Assembly (NCBI RefSeq): GCF_030406385.1
Contig: NZ_JAUEPM010000004.1
Coordinates: 1 to 64,000 of the forward strand
Direction of reading: 5' to 3'
DNA from: Microbacterium oryzae
Lineage (GTDB): Bacteria; Actinomycetota; Actinomycetes; Actinomycetales; Microbacteriaceae
DNA length: 64,000 nucleotides
Shown: piece after piece, positions 7,442 to 16,532 of the stretch
How the letters are laid out: each line of letters begins with the position of its first letter
Numbering within the stretch: the first letter of the stretch is position 1
Program-made: the position numbers and the translations under genes
The notes under the pieces: model-generated
The model's database searches: none
Told to the model about the DNA's origin: nothing
Seen by the model: the letters and a program-made list of their open reading frames with translations, nothing else

Positions 7442-8590
7442 ATGACGGACACCTCCGCGCTCTCGCACCGCGGCACCATCCGGATGGCCGCGGCCGGGCT
7501 GGCGCTGATCGCCGTCTGCTACGGCCTGGCGCGGTTCGCCTACGGGCTCTTCGTCCCGAGCTTCCGCGCCGCGTTCGACCTCGACGCGGGCACGGTGGGC
7601 CTCATCGCCTCGGGCAGCTATGTCGCCTACTGCGCGGGAGTGACGCTCGCGACCGTCGCGACCCCGCGCCTCGGATCCCGCCTCACGGCGGTGAGCGCGG
7701 GCGTCGCCGCCACCCTGGGCACGGCTCTCATCGCCCTCGCACCCGACGCGTCGCTGCTCGCCGTGGGCGTCCTCATAGCGGGCTCCAGCACCGGCATCGC
7801 CTCCCCGCCGCTCGCGCATGCCGTCGCCCACCGCGTCGCCTCGCCCGCCCGCGATCGCGTGCAGAGCATCGTCAACGCCGGCACCGGACTCGGCGTCGTC
7901 GTCTCCGGTCCGGTCGCGCTCGTCGTCGCCGACCAGTGGCGGATGGCGTGGCTCGCATTCTCCGCGGCCGCCGCGGCGGTCACGGCGTGGGTCGCCTTCG
8001 TCATCCCCGCCGCGCGCGACTCGTCCGCCCGCGTCTCCCGTTCGCCCTCGCCACTCCCACCCGGTGCCCCTCGCCTCGGGGCGGCCGCCGCTCTGATGGG
8101 CGTCGGCAGCGCCGCGATGTGGACGTTCGGCCAGGACCTCGTGAGCGCCCATGCCGGGCGCGGCGCCGCCACCATCGCCTGGATCGTCCTCGGCGCTTGC
8201 GGCCTGCTCGGCGCTGCCGCCGGCGACCTCGTCGACCGGTGGGGGATGGACGTGGCGTGGTCCGCCCTCATGGTCGTGATGGCGGCCAGCACGGCAGCGC
8301 TCGCCCTCGCGCCAGAGGCCGCGGGCATCGCCCTCGTGGCCTCCGGCGTCTTCGGCGCGGTCTACATCGCCGCGACCGGGGTGCTCCTCGTCTGGAGCAC
8401 GCAGGTGTTCCGGGAGGCTCCCGCCCGCGGGGTCGGCCTGGCGTTCCTCCTCCTCGCGGTCGGACAGGCGGCCGCCGCGCCGGGGTGGGGCGCGCTCGCG
8501 GACCTCACCGGGCTCCGCACCGCCTTCTGGGGAGCGGCCGTCCTGTCCGCCCTCGCCGTGCCGCTGCGGCCGCGAGCCCGGCGACCGTGA
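7442..8590 (+). CDS. MFS exporter (CynX/YbfB-like)
   Basis: The 382-residue protein is predicted to have about 12 transmembrane helices and has MFS features near the N-terminus ('CYGLARFAYGLFVPSFR', typical of the YbfB/YjiJ group, and 'GLIASGSYVAYCAG'). It probably exports a small hydrophobic compound sensed by the divergent TetR regulator. An AGGAGG ribosome site precedes the ATG by 6 nt. It ends 13 bp from the convergent GH26 gene. Confidence 0.85.
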   Translation: MTDTSALSHRGTIRMAAAGLALIAVCYGLARFAYGLFVPSFRAAFDLDAGTVGLIASGSYVAYCAGVTLATVATPRLGSRLTAVSAGVAATLGTALIALAPDASLLAVGVLIAGSSTGIASPPLAHAVAHRVASPARDRVQSIVNAGTGLGVVVSGPVALVVADQWRMAWLAFSAAAAAVTAWVAFVIPAARDSSARVSRSPSPLPPGAPRLGAAAALMGVGSAAMWTFGQDLVSAHAGRGAATIAWIVLGACGLLGAAAGDLVDRWGMDVAWSALMVVMAASTAALALAPEAAGIALVASGVFGAVYIAATGVLLVWSTQVFREAPARGVGLAFLLLAVGQAAAAPGWGALADLTGLRTAFWGAAVLSALAVPLRPRARRP

Positions 8591-8603
8591 GGACGATCGA
8601 GCG

Positions 8604-9797
8604 TCACTCGTCGCAATCGACGTCGCCCGCGAAGCGCAGCCACTCGGGGAGGTCCGCGGCGAACTCGGCGGCGGTCGTCTCGTCGCCGAGGACGGACCAG
8701 GCGACGGTGTCGTCGACCTCGGGCTCGTGCTTCGTCCATTCGAACCAGTTGACCATCCGCAGCATCGGGAAGACCTCGCGCGTCTCGGGCGCGAAGATCT
8801 GGCGCCACCACGCCTGCTTGATCTCGGCTTCGCTCTCGGGGTCGCCCCGCTCGACGACGAGCGCGGCGGTCTCGGGGATGGCCAGCGGCTTGCCGCGCTG
8901 CTCCCCGTACTCGGTGTAGAAGTCGGGCACCCCGCTCTCGTCGCCGCCGAGACCGTCGTAGGTCCCGGTCAGCTGAGCGGCGAACTTCCCCTCCTCCGGG
9001 AGCTCGTTCTCGCCCCACGGGTACGCGGATCCCCAGTGATAGAGCGACATGCCGACCCAGTCGACGTACTCGTCGCCCGGGTAGTACGGGGCGTAGGGGT
9101 CGTCGGCGTCGGTCACGGCGCCGTCGCCGTCGGTGTCGAGCGCCTCCGCCGCGGAAGAGCCCGCCTCGGCGGTGTACGCGCCGCCCGTGAAGGGATAGCC
9201 GCCGCCGTAATTCGGCGCCCACATCATCGCCGCTCCCGGCACCTCGTCGTGGACGGCGGACGCCACCCGTCGGAAGGTGTCGACGTATTGGTCGGGCTGC
9301 TGACCCCAGGCATACCAGGAGCCGTTCATCTCGTGTGCGAAACGCAGCACGACCGGCACGCCGAGCTCGGTGATCTCCTGCAGCAGGGTCACGAGATCCG
9401 CGACCGCCGCATCGTCGACCGCCGCCAGGCCATCCTGCGGCTCGATCGTCAGCAGATGCGCGGACCCGGCGACGGCTGCCTGCTGTGCCGCCTCCAGCAC
9501 CCACTGACGCTCGTGGCCGTCCCACGGGAGCGGGACGAAGGAGACGACGTCCGCCGGCTCCCGGCCGAGGAGGTCGGCGTACTCCCTCACCGACTGGCTG
9601 CCCCAGTCGAGGTTGACGCCGAAGGCCACGCCCTCGGGGTCGGCGAGCGCGTCCACGGCGCAGGTCGCACGCTCACGCAGCTCGGCGGTCGTCGGCGAGT
9701 CGGGGCTGACGGTGGGCGGGGCGGCGCTGGAGCAGGAGGCGAGCGACGCGGCGAGGGCGGCGACCACCCCGGAGACGAGAGCACGACGAAAGAGCAT
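8604..9797 (-). CDS. GH26-family glycoside hydrolase lipoprotein (mannanase-like)
   Basis: The 397-residue protein has a lipoprotein signal peptide with lipobox LASC (Cys22). The mature part is a (beta/alpha)8 domain of GH26 type. The acid/base is in 'RFAHEMNGSW' (Glu156), and the likely nucleophile is Glu309 in 'LAIPETAAL'. GH26 enzymes cleave beta-mannans or beta-1,3-xylan/glucans; I cannot choose the substrate. An unusual insertion 'DTDGDGAVTDAD' (221-232) matches an EF-hand-type Ca2+ loop inside the catalytic domain. GGAGGGG directly precedes the ATG. It would be anchored on the outer face of the membrane. Confidence 0.85.
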   Translation of the reverse strand: MLFRRALVSGVVAALAASLASCSSAAPPTVSPDSPTTAELRERATCAVDALADPEGVAFGVNLDWGSQSVREYADLLGREPADVVSFVPLPWDGHERQWVLEAAQQAAVAGSAHLLTIEPQDGLAAVDDAAVADLVTLLQEITELGVPVVLRFAHEMNGSWYAWGQQPDQYVDTFRRVASAVHDEVPGAAMMWAPNYGGGYPFTGGAYTAEAGSSAAEALDTDGDGAVTDADDPYAPYYPGDEYVDWVGMSLYHWGSAYPWGENELPEEGKFAAQLTGTYDGLGGDESGVPDFYTEYGEQRGKPLAIPETAALVVERGDPESEAEIKQAWWRQIFAPETREVFPMLRMVNWFEWTKHEPEVDDTVAWSVLGDETTAAEFAADLPEWLRFAGDVDCDE

Positions 9798-9860
9798 CCC
9801 CTCCAGTGTGCCGGTATCTCGCGCGGAGGGGGTCGGATTGACAGCGAAGCGCCGGAGCCC

Positions 9861-10028
9861 TCATGCCCTCGGGGCGAGGTGGATCGACCGGACGGATGCC
9901 GTCGACTCCGCCCCCAGGAAGACGAACGACCCTGCGACGAGCTGCAGCGCCGTGCAGGCCGGATCGCCGATGCGCGGAGACGGCGCGTCGGCGGGGGAAG
10001 GGGGCGAGTGGACGAGGTGAGCGGGCAC
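9861..10028 (-). CDS. Possible small protein (55 aa), unrecognised
   Basis: A GTG-initiated frame (10028 to stop at 9861) is preceded by a good AAAGGA site 4-5 nt upstream. The peptide starts MPAHLVHSPPS and contains a hydrophobic patch 'CTALQLVAGSFVFLG'. I do not recognise a family. It is supported only by the ribosome site and by lying in an otherwise empty 340-bp gap. The start codon falls inside one arm of a 14-bp perfect inverted repeat. It could be spurious, or the eroded tail of a larger gene. Confidence 0.35.
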   Translation of the reverse strand: MPAHLVHSPPSPADAPSPRIGDPACTALQLVAGSFVFLGAESTASVRSIHLAPRA

Positions 10029-10076
10029 GGGATTCCTTTCGGCGCGGTCGATGTCTCAACCCTCCCGTGCCCGCTC
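10019..10076. repeat. 14-bp perfect inverted repeat spanning a start codon
   Basis: Arms GAGCGGGCACGGGA (10019-10032) and TCCCGTGCCCGCTC (10063-10076) are separated by 30 bp. On the minus strand it could terminate the YhgE transcript or fold over the ribosome site and GTG of the small frame at 10028. The arm length is well above chance at this spacing. Confidence 0.7.
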
Positions 10077-10136
10077 CGCGCGGTCATCGTCCTGCGGAAC
10101 GAACTCCGGTCATCCGCTCGGAGGAGATCGCCGGCC

Positions 10137-12554
10137 CTACGCCGGCACGACCTCCGGTCCCACCGGCGCGGCCGGGGCGGGCTGCGCGGTCGGCCGCCCC
10201 GTCGCGCGCCGACGGCGCAGCACCGATGCGAGGAGGGTGAGGAGCAGCGCGCCGACCAGCCAGCAGGCGAGGACCAGCACGGACTGCGCGACACCGATCG
10301 CGCCGCCGGCGATGAGGGAGCGGAACGCCTCCACGCTGTAGGTCAGCGGAAGCACGCCGTGGATCGTCTGGAAGAACGCGGGCGCGGTCTCGATCGGATA
10401 CGTGCCGCCCGCGGACGAGAGCTGCAGCACGATCATGAGGAGCGCGAGGAAACGACCCGGCGCATCCAGCAGGGCGATGAGCGCCTGGTTGATCGCGATG
10501 AAGGTCACGCTCGTGAGCACGGCGATGCCGATGAGCCCTGGCAGGTTCGTCGCCTCGATCCCCACCGCGAAGCGGAGCACGAGGGCCGCCAGCACCCCCT
10601 GCGCGACCCCCATGAGCGCGCCCGGCAGGAAGCTGCGGAGGGCGACCTCCCACGAGGGCCGGCGCAGCACGATGAGGCGCTCCCGCAGCGGCGAGCTCAT
10701 GAGATAGAAGGCGAGGGCTCCCACCCACAGCGCGAGCGCCATGAAGTACGGGGCGAGGCCGTAGCCGTAGCCGGGCACCTCGTTGATGCGGTCGGCGTCG
10801 AGCGTCACCGGCGTCGCCGCGATCCCGCTGAGCGAGCTCGCCTCCTCGTCCGTGTAGGTCGGCACCTCATCCACGCCGTCCTCCAGGCCGTCGCTCAGCG
10901 CCTGGGCGCCGCCGACCAGCGAGCCGAGCCCATCGGCGAGCGTCTGCGCGCCGCTCGTCGCCTCGCTCGATCCCGCCGCGGCAGAAGCCGCACCCGCAGC
11001 GAGGGTGCTCGCCCCGTCCGCCAGCGCGCCGTTGCCCGACGCCAGCTCCTGGGCGCCGCTCGCGGCATCGGAGATGCCCGTCGTGAGCGGACCCATTCCG
11101 CTGACCAGCGCGCTCGTGCCATCCGCGACCTGGCCCGCGCCGTCGTCGAGGGCGGCGGCGCCGTCTGCGGCCTGCTGCGCGCCGGCGACGAGGGAGTCCG
11201 CGCCGTCGTGGAGCGTCGCCGCGCCGTCGGCGAGCGAGCGGGTGCCCGGGGCGAGGTCCGCCGCGCCTCCGGCGACCGAAGCGGCGCCGGCGTCGAGCGC
11301 GGTCAGCCCGGACGCCTCGTCGCCCACGAGCGCGTGCGCACCGGCCGCGAGACCGGACGCGCCGTCGTCGACGGCGTGCGCTCCCGAGGCGAGCTGCTCG
11401 GAAGCGGCTTCGAGCTGCGTGAGCGCGGCCATCCGCTGCTCATCGGTCATCGCGCCGTAGCCCGCGACGAGGTTCTGCAGGCCGGCGGACACCGCGTCGG
11501 CGCCCTCGCCGAGGGCGGGGGTGCTCTCGGCGAGCTGGCCCGCACCCGAGGCGAGCTGCTGCGCTCCGGCGAGCGCGCCATCCACCCCGTCACGCAGCGA
11601 GGCGGTGCCGGTCGCGAGGCTATCCGCCCCGGTGGCGGCGTCCGCGGCACCCGCCGCGAGCGCGCCCGCACCGTCGTCGAGGGAGGTGGCGCCGGCGACG
11701 AGATCGCCGAGCCCGGCGTGCAGAGTCTGAGCGCCCGTCGCGACCGCCTGCGCGCCGCCGTCGAGCTGCGTCACTCGGTCGGGAAGGGCCGCGGCGGCCG
11801 ACTGCAGCTGACCGAGGCCGGCCGAGAGCGACTGCGCACCGGTCGAGGCGTCGGCCGCGCCGGCGGCGAGGTCGCTCGCGCCGTCGGCGAGCTGCGTGGT
11901 GCCGTCCTGCAGCGACGTGAGTCCGACCACGAGCTCGGACGAGCCCGATGCGGCGTCGGTCGCGCCGTCCGTGAGCTCGCCGGCCCCCTCCGCGGCGTCC
12001 TGCAGACTCGCGTGGACGTCGGTGAATCCGAGGTAGACGTTCTCGAGGTAGGTCTCGCTGACCTCCTCCTTCAGGCTCTCCGTCACGGCGGTGCCGATGT
12101 TGGCGGCGATGGTGCCGACGATGAGGTTGGCGCCGTCGTTGGTCTCGACGGTGAGCGTGCCCGCGACGGCGGCGTCGGGATCGTCGCCGCCGATCGATGC
12201 GACGTTCTCGGAGAAGTCGGCGGGCACGGTGAGCACGGCGTAGACGTCGCCGGACTCGAGATCGGCGGCAGCCTGCTCCGCGCTCTCGGCCGACCACCGG
12301 AAGTTCGACTCCGAGTCTGTGGATGTCAGCTCATCGGCCAGCGAGTCGCCGAGATCGAGATCCGACCCATCGGCCGACGTGGCGCCCTGGTCTTCGTTGA
12401 CGATCGCGGCCGGCACGCTGTCGAGGTGATGCGTCGGGTCCTCGTTCGCCGATGTCAGCAGCCCCGCGTAGATCAGCGGGATGAGCGCGATCGCCGAGAA
12501 GACGACGGCGCTGCGCGGGTTCAGCTTGCCCTTGAGGCCACGGGTCACGCTCAC
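10137..12554 (-). CDS. YhgE/Pip-family membrane protein
   Basis: The 805-residue protein has the YhgE/Pip layout. An N-terminal TM helix ('AVVFSAIALIPLIYAGLL') is followed by a long extracytoplasmic region. That region begins with a domain carrying 'AAIVNEDQGA', then about 400 residues of Ala/Gly/Asp-rich heptad-like repeats ('LADGA', 'LASGA' motifs). The C-terminal ABC-2-like membrane domain has about five helices. Family members act in phage-receptor or type VII-like export and in membrane-stress roles. GTG at 12554 was preferred because a GTGAGG-type site precedes it. It lies 10 bp after a TetR gene, forming an operon, so it is probably autoregulated through that TetR. Confidence 0.88.
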   Translation of the reverse strand: MSVTRGLKGKLNPRSAVVFSAIALIPLIYAGLLTSANEDPTHHLDSVPAAIVNEDQGATSADGSDLDLGDSLADELTSTDSESNFRWSAESAEQAAADLESGDVYAVLTVPADFSENVASIGGDDPDAAVAGTLTVETNDGANLIVGTIAANIGTAVTESLKEEVSETYLENVYLGFTDVHASLQDAAEGAGELTDGATDAASGSSELVVGLTSLQDGTTQLADGASDLAAGAADASTGAQSLSAGLGQLQSAAAALPDRVTQLDGGAQAVATGAQTLHAGLGDLVAGATSLDDGAGALAAGAADAATGADSLATGTASLRDGVDGALAGAQQLASGAGQLAESTPALGEGADAVSAGLQNLVAGYGAMTDEQRMAALTQLEAASEQLASGAHAVDDGASGLAAGAHALVGDEASGLTALDAGAASVAGGAADLAPGTRSLADGAATLHDGADSLVAGAQQAADGAAALDDGAGQVADGTSALVSGMGPLTTGISDAASGAQELASGNGALADGASTLAAGAASAAAGSSEATSGAQTLADGLGSLVGGAQALSDGLEDGVDEVPTYTDEEASSLSGIAATPVTLDADRINEVPGYGYGLAPYFMALALWVGALAFYLMSSPLRERLIVLRRPSWEVALRSFLPGALMGVAQGVLAALVLRFAVGIEATNLPGLIGIAVLTSVTFIAINQALIALLDAPGRFLALLMIVLQLSSAGGTYPIETAPAFFQTIHGVLPLTYSVEAFRSLIAGGAIGVAQSVLVLACWLVGALLLTLLASVLRRRRATGRPTAQPAPAAPVGPEVVPA

Positions 12555-12564
12555 AGCAGGGTCC

Positions 12565-13170
12565 TCACTTCGTGGATGCGGCGTCGGCCGCGGCACGGCG
12601 CTGGGCGGTGATGCTGGTGACGAGGAGGTCCGCGATCTCCTCGGCCCCTTCGGGTACGGATGGCCGCCGCTCGGCTTCCAGAAGCCATCCGACGACCAGC
12701 CAGGTCGCGCCGGCGGCGAGGAAGGTGGCCGACCGCTGCATGCGGCGCTCGTCGGCGCCCGCGCGGACGGCGTCGCCGAGCGGCGAGAAGGCCAGCAGAC
12801 GCGCGGCGAGGAACTCCACCACGCGCTCCTGGAAGGCATGGGCGTTGGAGCTGCGGAGCACCCGGCCGTAGAACTCGGCGTCTGCGAAGAGGCTGGCCAG
12901 GAGTTCGCTCACGATGCGGGGCATCGCCGCCTCCCACTGCTCGCCCGCAGGATCGGGCACGACGCGGTCGAACAGCACCCGCAGCCGTTCCACGGCCGCG
13001 GCCTGGACCAGCGACGAGACGTCGGCGAAGTGCTGGTAGAAGGTCGGGCGACTCACCCCCGCGGCCGAGCAGACGTCGGTGATCGACGGCAGGCGGTCCT
13101 CGCTGTCGGCGAGGAGGTCGCCGATCGCCGCCGTGAGCGCCTCTCGCGTGCGCACCATGCGAGCATCCAT
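12565..13170 (-). CDS. TetR-family regulator of the YhgE operon
   Basis: The 201-residue protein has a TetR DNA-binding domain ('AIGDLLADSEDRLPSITDVCSAAGVSRPTFYQHFADVSSLV', residues ~15-55), followed by a helical effector domain. It is co-transcribed with the downstream YhgE-like gene. Two palindromic sites immediately upstream (13184-13215) are its probable operators, giving autorepression. The ATG has a GGGGGG ribosome site. Confidence 0.92.
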   Translation of the reverse strand: MDARMVRTREALTAAIGDLLADSEDRLPSITDVCSAAGVSRPTFYQHFADVSSLVQAAAVERLRVLFDRVVPDPAGEQWEAAMPRIVSELLASLFADAEFYGRVLRSSNAHAFQERVVEFLAARLLAFSPLGDAVRAGADERRMQRSATFLAAGATWLVVGWLLEAERRPSVPEGAEEIADLLVTSITAQRRAAADAASTK

Positions 13171-13183
13171 GACACCCCCCTTT

Positions 13184-13215
13184 CTTACGAACGTAAGACA
13201 GCTTACATCCGTAAA
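13184..13215. promoter_or_regulatory. Tandem TetR operators
   Basis: CTTACGAACGTAAG (13184-13197) is a perfect 5-bp-arm palindrome. A second, slightly degenerate copy CTTACATCCGTAAA follows at 13202-13215. The centre-to-centre distance is 18 bp, close to two helical turns, consistent with two TetR dimers binding cooperatively just upstream of the TetR-YhgE operon. Confidence 0.75.
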
Positions 13216-13243
13216 AGAGGAGGGGCAACGGGCGCTGGCGGAC

Positions 13244-15592
13244 TCAGCGGACGGGTCGCGAGCGCACCGCGTGAATCGACGCCTCGTGCACCTCGAGCAG
13301 CGGCTCCGTCGCGCGCGGGCGCACGCGCGGATCGACGTGAACACCGGATTCCGGCGACCAGGCGAAGCCGCGGAGGGTCAGGCCGTGCCGGCGGATCAGG
13401 TCGCGATGCGGCAGCAGGTCGACCTCGAGCGCACGACCCGACCAGAACTGATCCATGATCAGCAGGTCGCCCGCCGAGACGCGGAGGACATCGCCGATCC
13501 AGCGCAGCGAGAGGACGAGGCGCTCCGCTTTCTCGAACCACTCGTCGCGGACGTCCACGCGCACCGGCTCCAGGGCCTCGAAGTCCTCCTCCGGCGGCGC
13601 CGACAGCCGTCCCGCCGACCCGCCGACACGAACCGGCGCGACGCGCTTCTCAGCGAAGGACGGCGTCGGAAGCACGCGCCGGCCATCCGCCCCACCCACG
13701 GGCACGTCCGTGAAGCGGCCGTCCTCGCGAGTGAGAGCGGGGTGGATCAGCAACCGGCGGCCATCCGAATCGGGAACGACCCGGAAGCCGGCGCTGTCGA
13801 ACCAGCCATCGCCCCGCCAGAGGACGACGCGCTCCTCGCCCGCGACCGTGCCCTTCCAGACGGTGTCCGCCGTCTCCGGATCGAGGATCACGAAGGTGGT
13901 CCCGCGCGCGGTGACCCGGCAATCGAGACCCGGGCGAGCGTCCGGCGTCACGACGACGCCGTCCTGCGCCGCCTCCTGCGCCGACACCTGCTCCGACACG
14001 ACGCGCGCGCCGCTCACCTCGTCCGCGCTCACTCCTCCGAGCTGCAGCTCGACGGGCACGCCGGGTGTGGCCGCGAGGAAGACCGTGACGCCCTCGTCCG
14101 TCGCCACCTGCGTGATGGGCTGCGCGGTGGCGGTCACCGCCGGGAGGTCGCCGAACCGCTGCCGCAGCGGCCAGACCGCGAAGACGCCGCACCGCAGGGT
14201 GAACGGCTCCCTCGGCACGGCGACAGCGGCGGCGGCGAGCTCCACGCGGAACTGCACGTGCGCCACCTCGCCGAGCGGCGCGGCGGCGGGCTGATGGTTG
14301 TTGATGAAGAGCCACCCGCTCTCCTCGCCCGCGCGCACCGCCCACCGCACCTCGCTCTCCTCGGGGATGGCAGCCGGCCAGGGCGCGATGCGGTCGCCGA
14401 AGGCCTCGAGGAGCAGGTGCTGGCGCCGCAGCGCGTGGAAGTGCGGCCGCTGCTGCCCGGCGCTGCCGATCGGCGCGAAGAAGTCGTAGTCACGCACCGG
14501 GACGTCGTTCGGGTACCCGGTCGCCTGCGACTCCTGCGTCGTGGAGCGCTGGCCGAGCACCTGCGTGCCGCCGTGATAGAGGTAGTAGCCCGGCCAGGCC
14601 GAACCGCTGCCGAGCTTGACGAGCGCGAGCGCCGCGACGTCCGCCGGGTCCACGAGCGGTCGGCGGTGGTACGCGACCTGCATCCCGCCCCCGAGCTCGC
14701 ACGTCGCGAACGGCCACGGGTCCTCGGCGGCGTCCGCGGCGACACCGGTCGCCGGCGCATCGCGGAGGTCGGCGCCGACGGAGAGGTCGTCGCGGACCGT
14801 CGAGAAGGTGAAGTGCATCCTCCCGAACTCCGGCCATCCGGTGGTCGACTCCTCCCAGAAGCCGTCCGAGTAGCCCGCGTACACGGGCAGCACCCGCCGC
14901 GCGGGGAGCTGCGCCCCGCCCCATCCGGTCGCTGTCCAGAGCGAAGCGCGCATGCCCGCCGCCTCGGCCAGGTCGCGGAGCGTGGCGAGGTGATCGGGCT
15001 GGTCGTAGAGCTCGTTCTCGACCTGCACGCCGATGATCGGGGCCGCGGGATTCCGCTCGTCGTGGAACAGCCCGGCCACCTGCCTGCCGATCGCATCGAA
15101 CCAGTCCCTCACCAGGGCGAGGTACTCGGGGTCATCGGTGCGGTGCGCGATGGGCAGCTCCTGCAGCCAGTCGGGGAAGCCGCCGTTGCGCGTCTCGCCG
15201 TGCGCCCACGGTCCGACCCTCAGCACGACCTTCAGTCCCACGCGGTGCGCGGTCTCGACGAAGCGGCGCAGGTCGTTCGGCCCGTTCCAGCGCACGTCGC
15301 CGCGGGTCTCCTCGTGCAGGATCCAGAGCACGTACGTCGCGACGACGTTCACCCCGCCCGCGCGCATCTTCCGGAGCTCGGTCTCCCAGCGCTCGGGGAG
15401 GTCTCGACTGAAGTGGTACTCCCCCATGATCGGGAGCCACGGCCGGCCGGCGCGCTCCACGAAGCGGGTGGTCAGGCGGATGGCCTGGCCCCCGTCGACG
15501 GGGTCGCCCATGTCGAGAGGCGCCGGCTCCGGCCAGCGCGGAGCGGGAACGCGGAGGTGAAGCGGACGTCGGGCGGCGGGGCTGGCGGTCAC
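13244..15592 (-). CDS. GH35-type beta-galactosidase
   Basis: The 782-residue protein has an N-terminal (beta/alpha)8 glycoside hydrolase domain of GH35/GH42-like type. It has 'GEYHFSRDLPERWETELRKMRAGGVNVVATYVLW', then 'RVGPWAHGETRNGGFPDWL', the acid/base region 'IGVQVENEL', and 'YYLYHGGTQ' further on. The remainder is beta-rich accessory modules. No signal peptide is visible, so it is probably cytoplasmic and acts on imported oligosaccharides. GTG at 15592 was chosen because TACAGT ends 7 nt upstream (leaderless). It is divergent from the phzF-like gene. No transporter is adjacent. Confidence 0.82.
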   Translation of the reverse strand: MTASPAARRPLHLRVPAPRWPEPAPLDMGDPVDGGQAIRLTTRFVERAGRPWLPIMGEYHFSRDLPERWETELRKMRAGGVNVVATYVLWILHEETRGDVRWNGPNDLRRFVETAHRVGLKVVLRVGPWAHGETRNGGFPDWLQELPIAHRTDDPEYLALVRDWFDAIGRQVAGLFHDERNPAAPIIGVQVENELYDQPDHLATLRDLAEAAGMRASLWTATGWGGAQLPARRVLPVYAGYSDGFWEESTTGWPEFGRMHFTFSTVRDDLSVGADLRDAPATGVAADAAEDPWPFATCELGGGMQVAYHRRPLVDPADVAALALVKLGSGSAWPGYYLYHGGTQVLGQRSTTQESQATGYPNDVPVRDYDFFAPIGSAGQQRPHFHALRRQHLLLEAFGDRIAPWPAAIPEESEVRWAVRAGEESGWLFINNHQPAAAPLGEVAHVQFRVELAAAAVAVPREPFTLRCGVFAVWPLRQRFGDLPAVTATAQPITQVATDEGVTVFLAATPGVPVELQLGGVSADEVSGARVVSEQVSAQEAAQDGVVVTPDARPGLDCRVTARGTTFVILDPETADTVWKGTVAGEERVVLWRGDGWFDSAGFRVVPDSDGRRLLIHPALTREDGRFTDVPVGGADGRRVLPTPSFAEKRVAPVRVGGSAGRLSAPPEEDFEALEPVRVDVRDEWFEKAERLVLSLRWIGDVLRVSAGDLLIMDQFWSGRALEVDLLPHRDLIRRHGLTLRGFAWSPESGVHVDPRVRPRATEPLLEVHEASIHAVRSRPVR

Positions 15593-15678
15593 CCCTGCGA
15601 CTGTAACCACCCCGCGCCGAACGCGCCCGCGAGCTACCGTGGAGGCGACCATCCGTCCCGACCCGGAAGGGGCCATCC

Positions 15679-16521
15679 ATGTCACGCTCGCGGCGCTTCG
15701 CGCAGGTCGACGTCTTCTCCGCCACGCCCTATCTCGGCAATCCCGTGGCGGTCGTGCTCGACGCCGAGGGTCTGGACGCCGACGACATGCTGCGCGTCGC
15801 GCGCTGGACCAATCTGTCGGAGACGACGTTCGTGCTGCCGGCGACGGTGCCGGGCGCCGATTACCGGCTGCGCATCTTCACGCCGGGCGGCGAGCTGCCG
15901 TTCGCCGGCCACCCCACGCTCGGCTCGGCGCATGCGTGGCTGGAGAGCGGGGGCGTACCCGCGGACGGCGCGTTCGTGGTGCAGGAGTGCGGTGCCGGGC
16001 TGGTGCAGATCCGGCGCGGACCGGGCGAGCTCGCCTTCGCCGCTCCCCCGACCCGGCGCGAGGGCGCGCTGGACGACGACCACCTCGAGCTGCTCATCCG
16101 AGCGTTCGGGGTCGCCCGCGAGGACGTCGTCGATCACCAGTGGGTCGACAACGGCCCGGGATGGGCGGTGCTGCGTCTGAGCTCGGCAGACGCGGTGCTC
16201 GCGCTCGACCCCGACCTCTCGCTCATCCCGGACGCCATGGTCGGCGCGGTCGGCGCCTACCCGCCCGGATCTTCCCACGCCTTCGAGCTGCGCTCGTTCG
16301 CGCCCGCGATCGGCGTCGCCGAGGATCCCGTGTGCGGGTCGATGAACGCCTCCGTCGCGCAGTGGCTCATCCGCAGCGGAGAAGCCTCTGACACCTACCG
16401 GGTCTCGCAGGGCAAGCGCCTGGGTCGGGCCGGCGACATCGCGATCACGGCCGACGAGGACGGTGCGGTCTGGGTCGGCGGTGCGACGCAGACGCTCTTC
16501 CAGGGCACCGCGCTCATCTGA
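15679..16521 (+). CDS. PhzF-family isomerase
   Basis: The 280-residue protein has the PhzF two-lobed fold signature. It has 'FAQVDVFSATPYLGNPVAVVLDA', 'NLSETTFVLPA', 'RIFTPGGELPFAGHPTLGSAHA' in lobe 1, and 'EDPVCGSMNASVAQWLI' plus 'QGKRLGRAGDI' in lobe 2. The catalytic Glu of PhzF corresponds to the Glu in 'SETTF'. Most homologues outside phenazine clusters have unknown substrates, and no phz genes are present here. AAGG precedes the ATG. The next gene starts 11 bp downstream, suggesting co-transcription. Confidence 0.88.
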   Translation: MSRSRRFAQVDVFSATPYLGNPVAVVLDAEGLDADDMLRVARWTNLSETTFVLPATVPGADYRLRIFTPGGELPFAGHPTLGSAHAWLESGGVPADGAFVVQECGAGLVQIRRGPGELAFAAPPTRREGALDDDHLELLIRAFGVAREDVVDHQWVDNGPGWAVLRLSSADAVLALDPDLSLIPDAMVGAVGAYPPGSSHAFELRSFAPAIGVAEDPVCGSMNASVAQWLIRSGEASDTYRVSQGKRLGRAGDIAITADEDGAVWVGGATQTLFQGTALI

Positions 16522-16532
16522 TCGGACCGATC

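Noticed and set aside
6791..8152. A 453-codon frame extending the TetR gene upstream
   Set aside because: The upstream part is antisense to the MFS gene. The ATG at 7363 has a ribosome site and begins a normal TetR N-terminus.
8727..12611. A 1294-codon plus-strand open frame
   Set aside because: It is antisense to the GH26 and YhgE genes, both with clear motifs. The long frame arises from GC-rich codon bias.
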